From NCBI GenBank assembly GCA_049585195.1, contig JBAUZG010000218.1, forward strand, positions 1-6,184: a stretch of DNA of 6,184 nt, written 5' to 3'. A model generated the notes under the pieces. That model ran no database searches. It saw only the letters and a list, made by a program, of their open reading frames with translations, and was not told the DNA's origin. Below are positions 5,883-6,184 of this stretch, one piece after another. Each line of letters opens with the position of its first letter. Position 1 is the first letter of the stretch. Position numbers and translations under genes: made by a program. Source of the DNA: KBS-96 sp049585195. GTDB lineage: Bacteria; Acidobacteriota; Terriglobia; Bryobacterales; Bryobacteraceae.

Positions 5883-6184
5883 TTACGCGAGCGCCGCCGA
5901 CAGGACCCGTCGTGTCCGATTTTTGAGTTTGTGTAGAAGCGACATATCGCGCCAAGATCCCCACATTAAATGAACTCCGATAGTCTCCAGGTCGCGGGCG
6001 CCGGGCAGATAAAATTTCGTTCGGTTCGGATACACTAGGTTACGCGGCAGGATTGTGACGATCTCCCGATATTGATTGTGACTCCTGAGAAATGCGGTCA
6101 AGGCATATGGACCGCTTAGCTGCCAAGCGTAGGAAATCTCATCTTTCCGGAACCGCTTAAATATACTATCGACAAGTCGCGTCC
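5883..6184 (-). CDS. C-terminal part of a GT32-like (DXD/capsule-type) glycosyltransferase, 5' end missing
   Basis: The minus-strand frame is open from the right edge (first full codon 6180-6182) to a TAA at 5883-5885, giving 99 C-terminal residues. An in-frame TTG at 6099-6101 is an internal leucine, because the frame continues upstream with sensible sequence. Two features point to the GT32/DXD-sugar-binding group: SGPYALTAFL at 23-32, matching that family's conserved S/T-G-P turn late in the protein, and the ending around FYLPGARDL (57-65) and VHLMWGSWRD (70-79), matching its usual late H-x(2)-W-x-SW pattern before a basic tail. The catalytic DXD motif would lie beyond the window, so the call rests on the C-terminal pattern alone. 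A related capsule-synthesis transferase family is the main alternative. It lies upstream of the family 2 glycosyltransferase on the same strand and probably acts in the same glycan assembly. Donor and linkage unknown. Confidence 0.7.
   Translation of the reverse strand, partial: TRLVDSIFKRFRKDEISYAWQLSGPYALTAFLRSHNQYREIVTILPRNLVYPNRTKFYLPGARDLETIGVHLMWGSWRDMSLLHKLKNRTRRVLSAALA

Overview
The window looks like part of a surface-polysaccharide (exopolysaccharide, capsule or O-antigen type) biosynthesis region from a fairly GC-rich Gram-negative bacterium. The best guess is an alphaproteobacterium of the rhizobial kind. That guess rests on the strong resemblance of one glycosyltransferase to ExoA of rhizobial succinoglycan synthesis, on the overall base composition, and on the compact gene layout with Shine-Dalgarno sites. 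It is an inference, because no rRNA, tRNA or other taxonomic marker lies in the window.

Layout, left to right. Positions 1-2458 (+) hold a tight three-gene cassette: a Gfo/Idh/MocA oxidoreductase cut off by the left edge, a GHMP sugar kinase of the HddA type, and a sugar-phosphate nucleotidyltransferase of the HddC type. Both junctions are ATGA overlaps, so the three genes are probably translationally coupled. Together they read as a kinase plus nucleotidyltransferase making an NDP-sugar (GDP-D-glycero-alpha-D-manno-heptose in the characterised pathway), with an oxidoreductase that may modify a pathway sugar. A 57-base AT-rich gap with two abutting palindromes follows. Next comes an ExoA-like membrane glycosyltransferase (2516-3580, +), with a 9-bp inverted repeat over its stop codon. 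After a 272-base stretch without a convincing gene there is a class I SAM-dependent methyltransferase (3853-4593, +).

From 4710 to the right edge the coding strand switches. A family 2 glycosyltransferase (4710-5804, -) lies downstream of the C-terminal end of a second, apparently GT32-like (DXD/capsule-type) glycosyltransferase (5883 to edge, -). The methyltransferase and the family 2 enzyme converge on a 116-base gap.

As a system: the left cassette would supply an activated, possibly heptose, sugar donor; three glycosyltransferases would assemble a repeat unit; the methyltransferase could decorate it. No polymerase, flippase, chain-length regulator or priming transferase is visible, so the locus extends beyond the window. 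I see no mobile element, CRISPR array, RNA gene or clear evidence of a new kind of system. The most interesting points are the coupling of an oxidoreductase to the Hdd-type genes and the double palindrome at 2450-2477.
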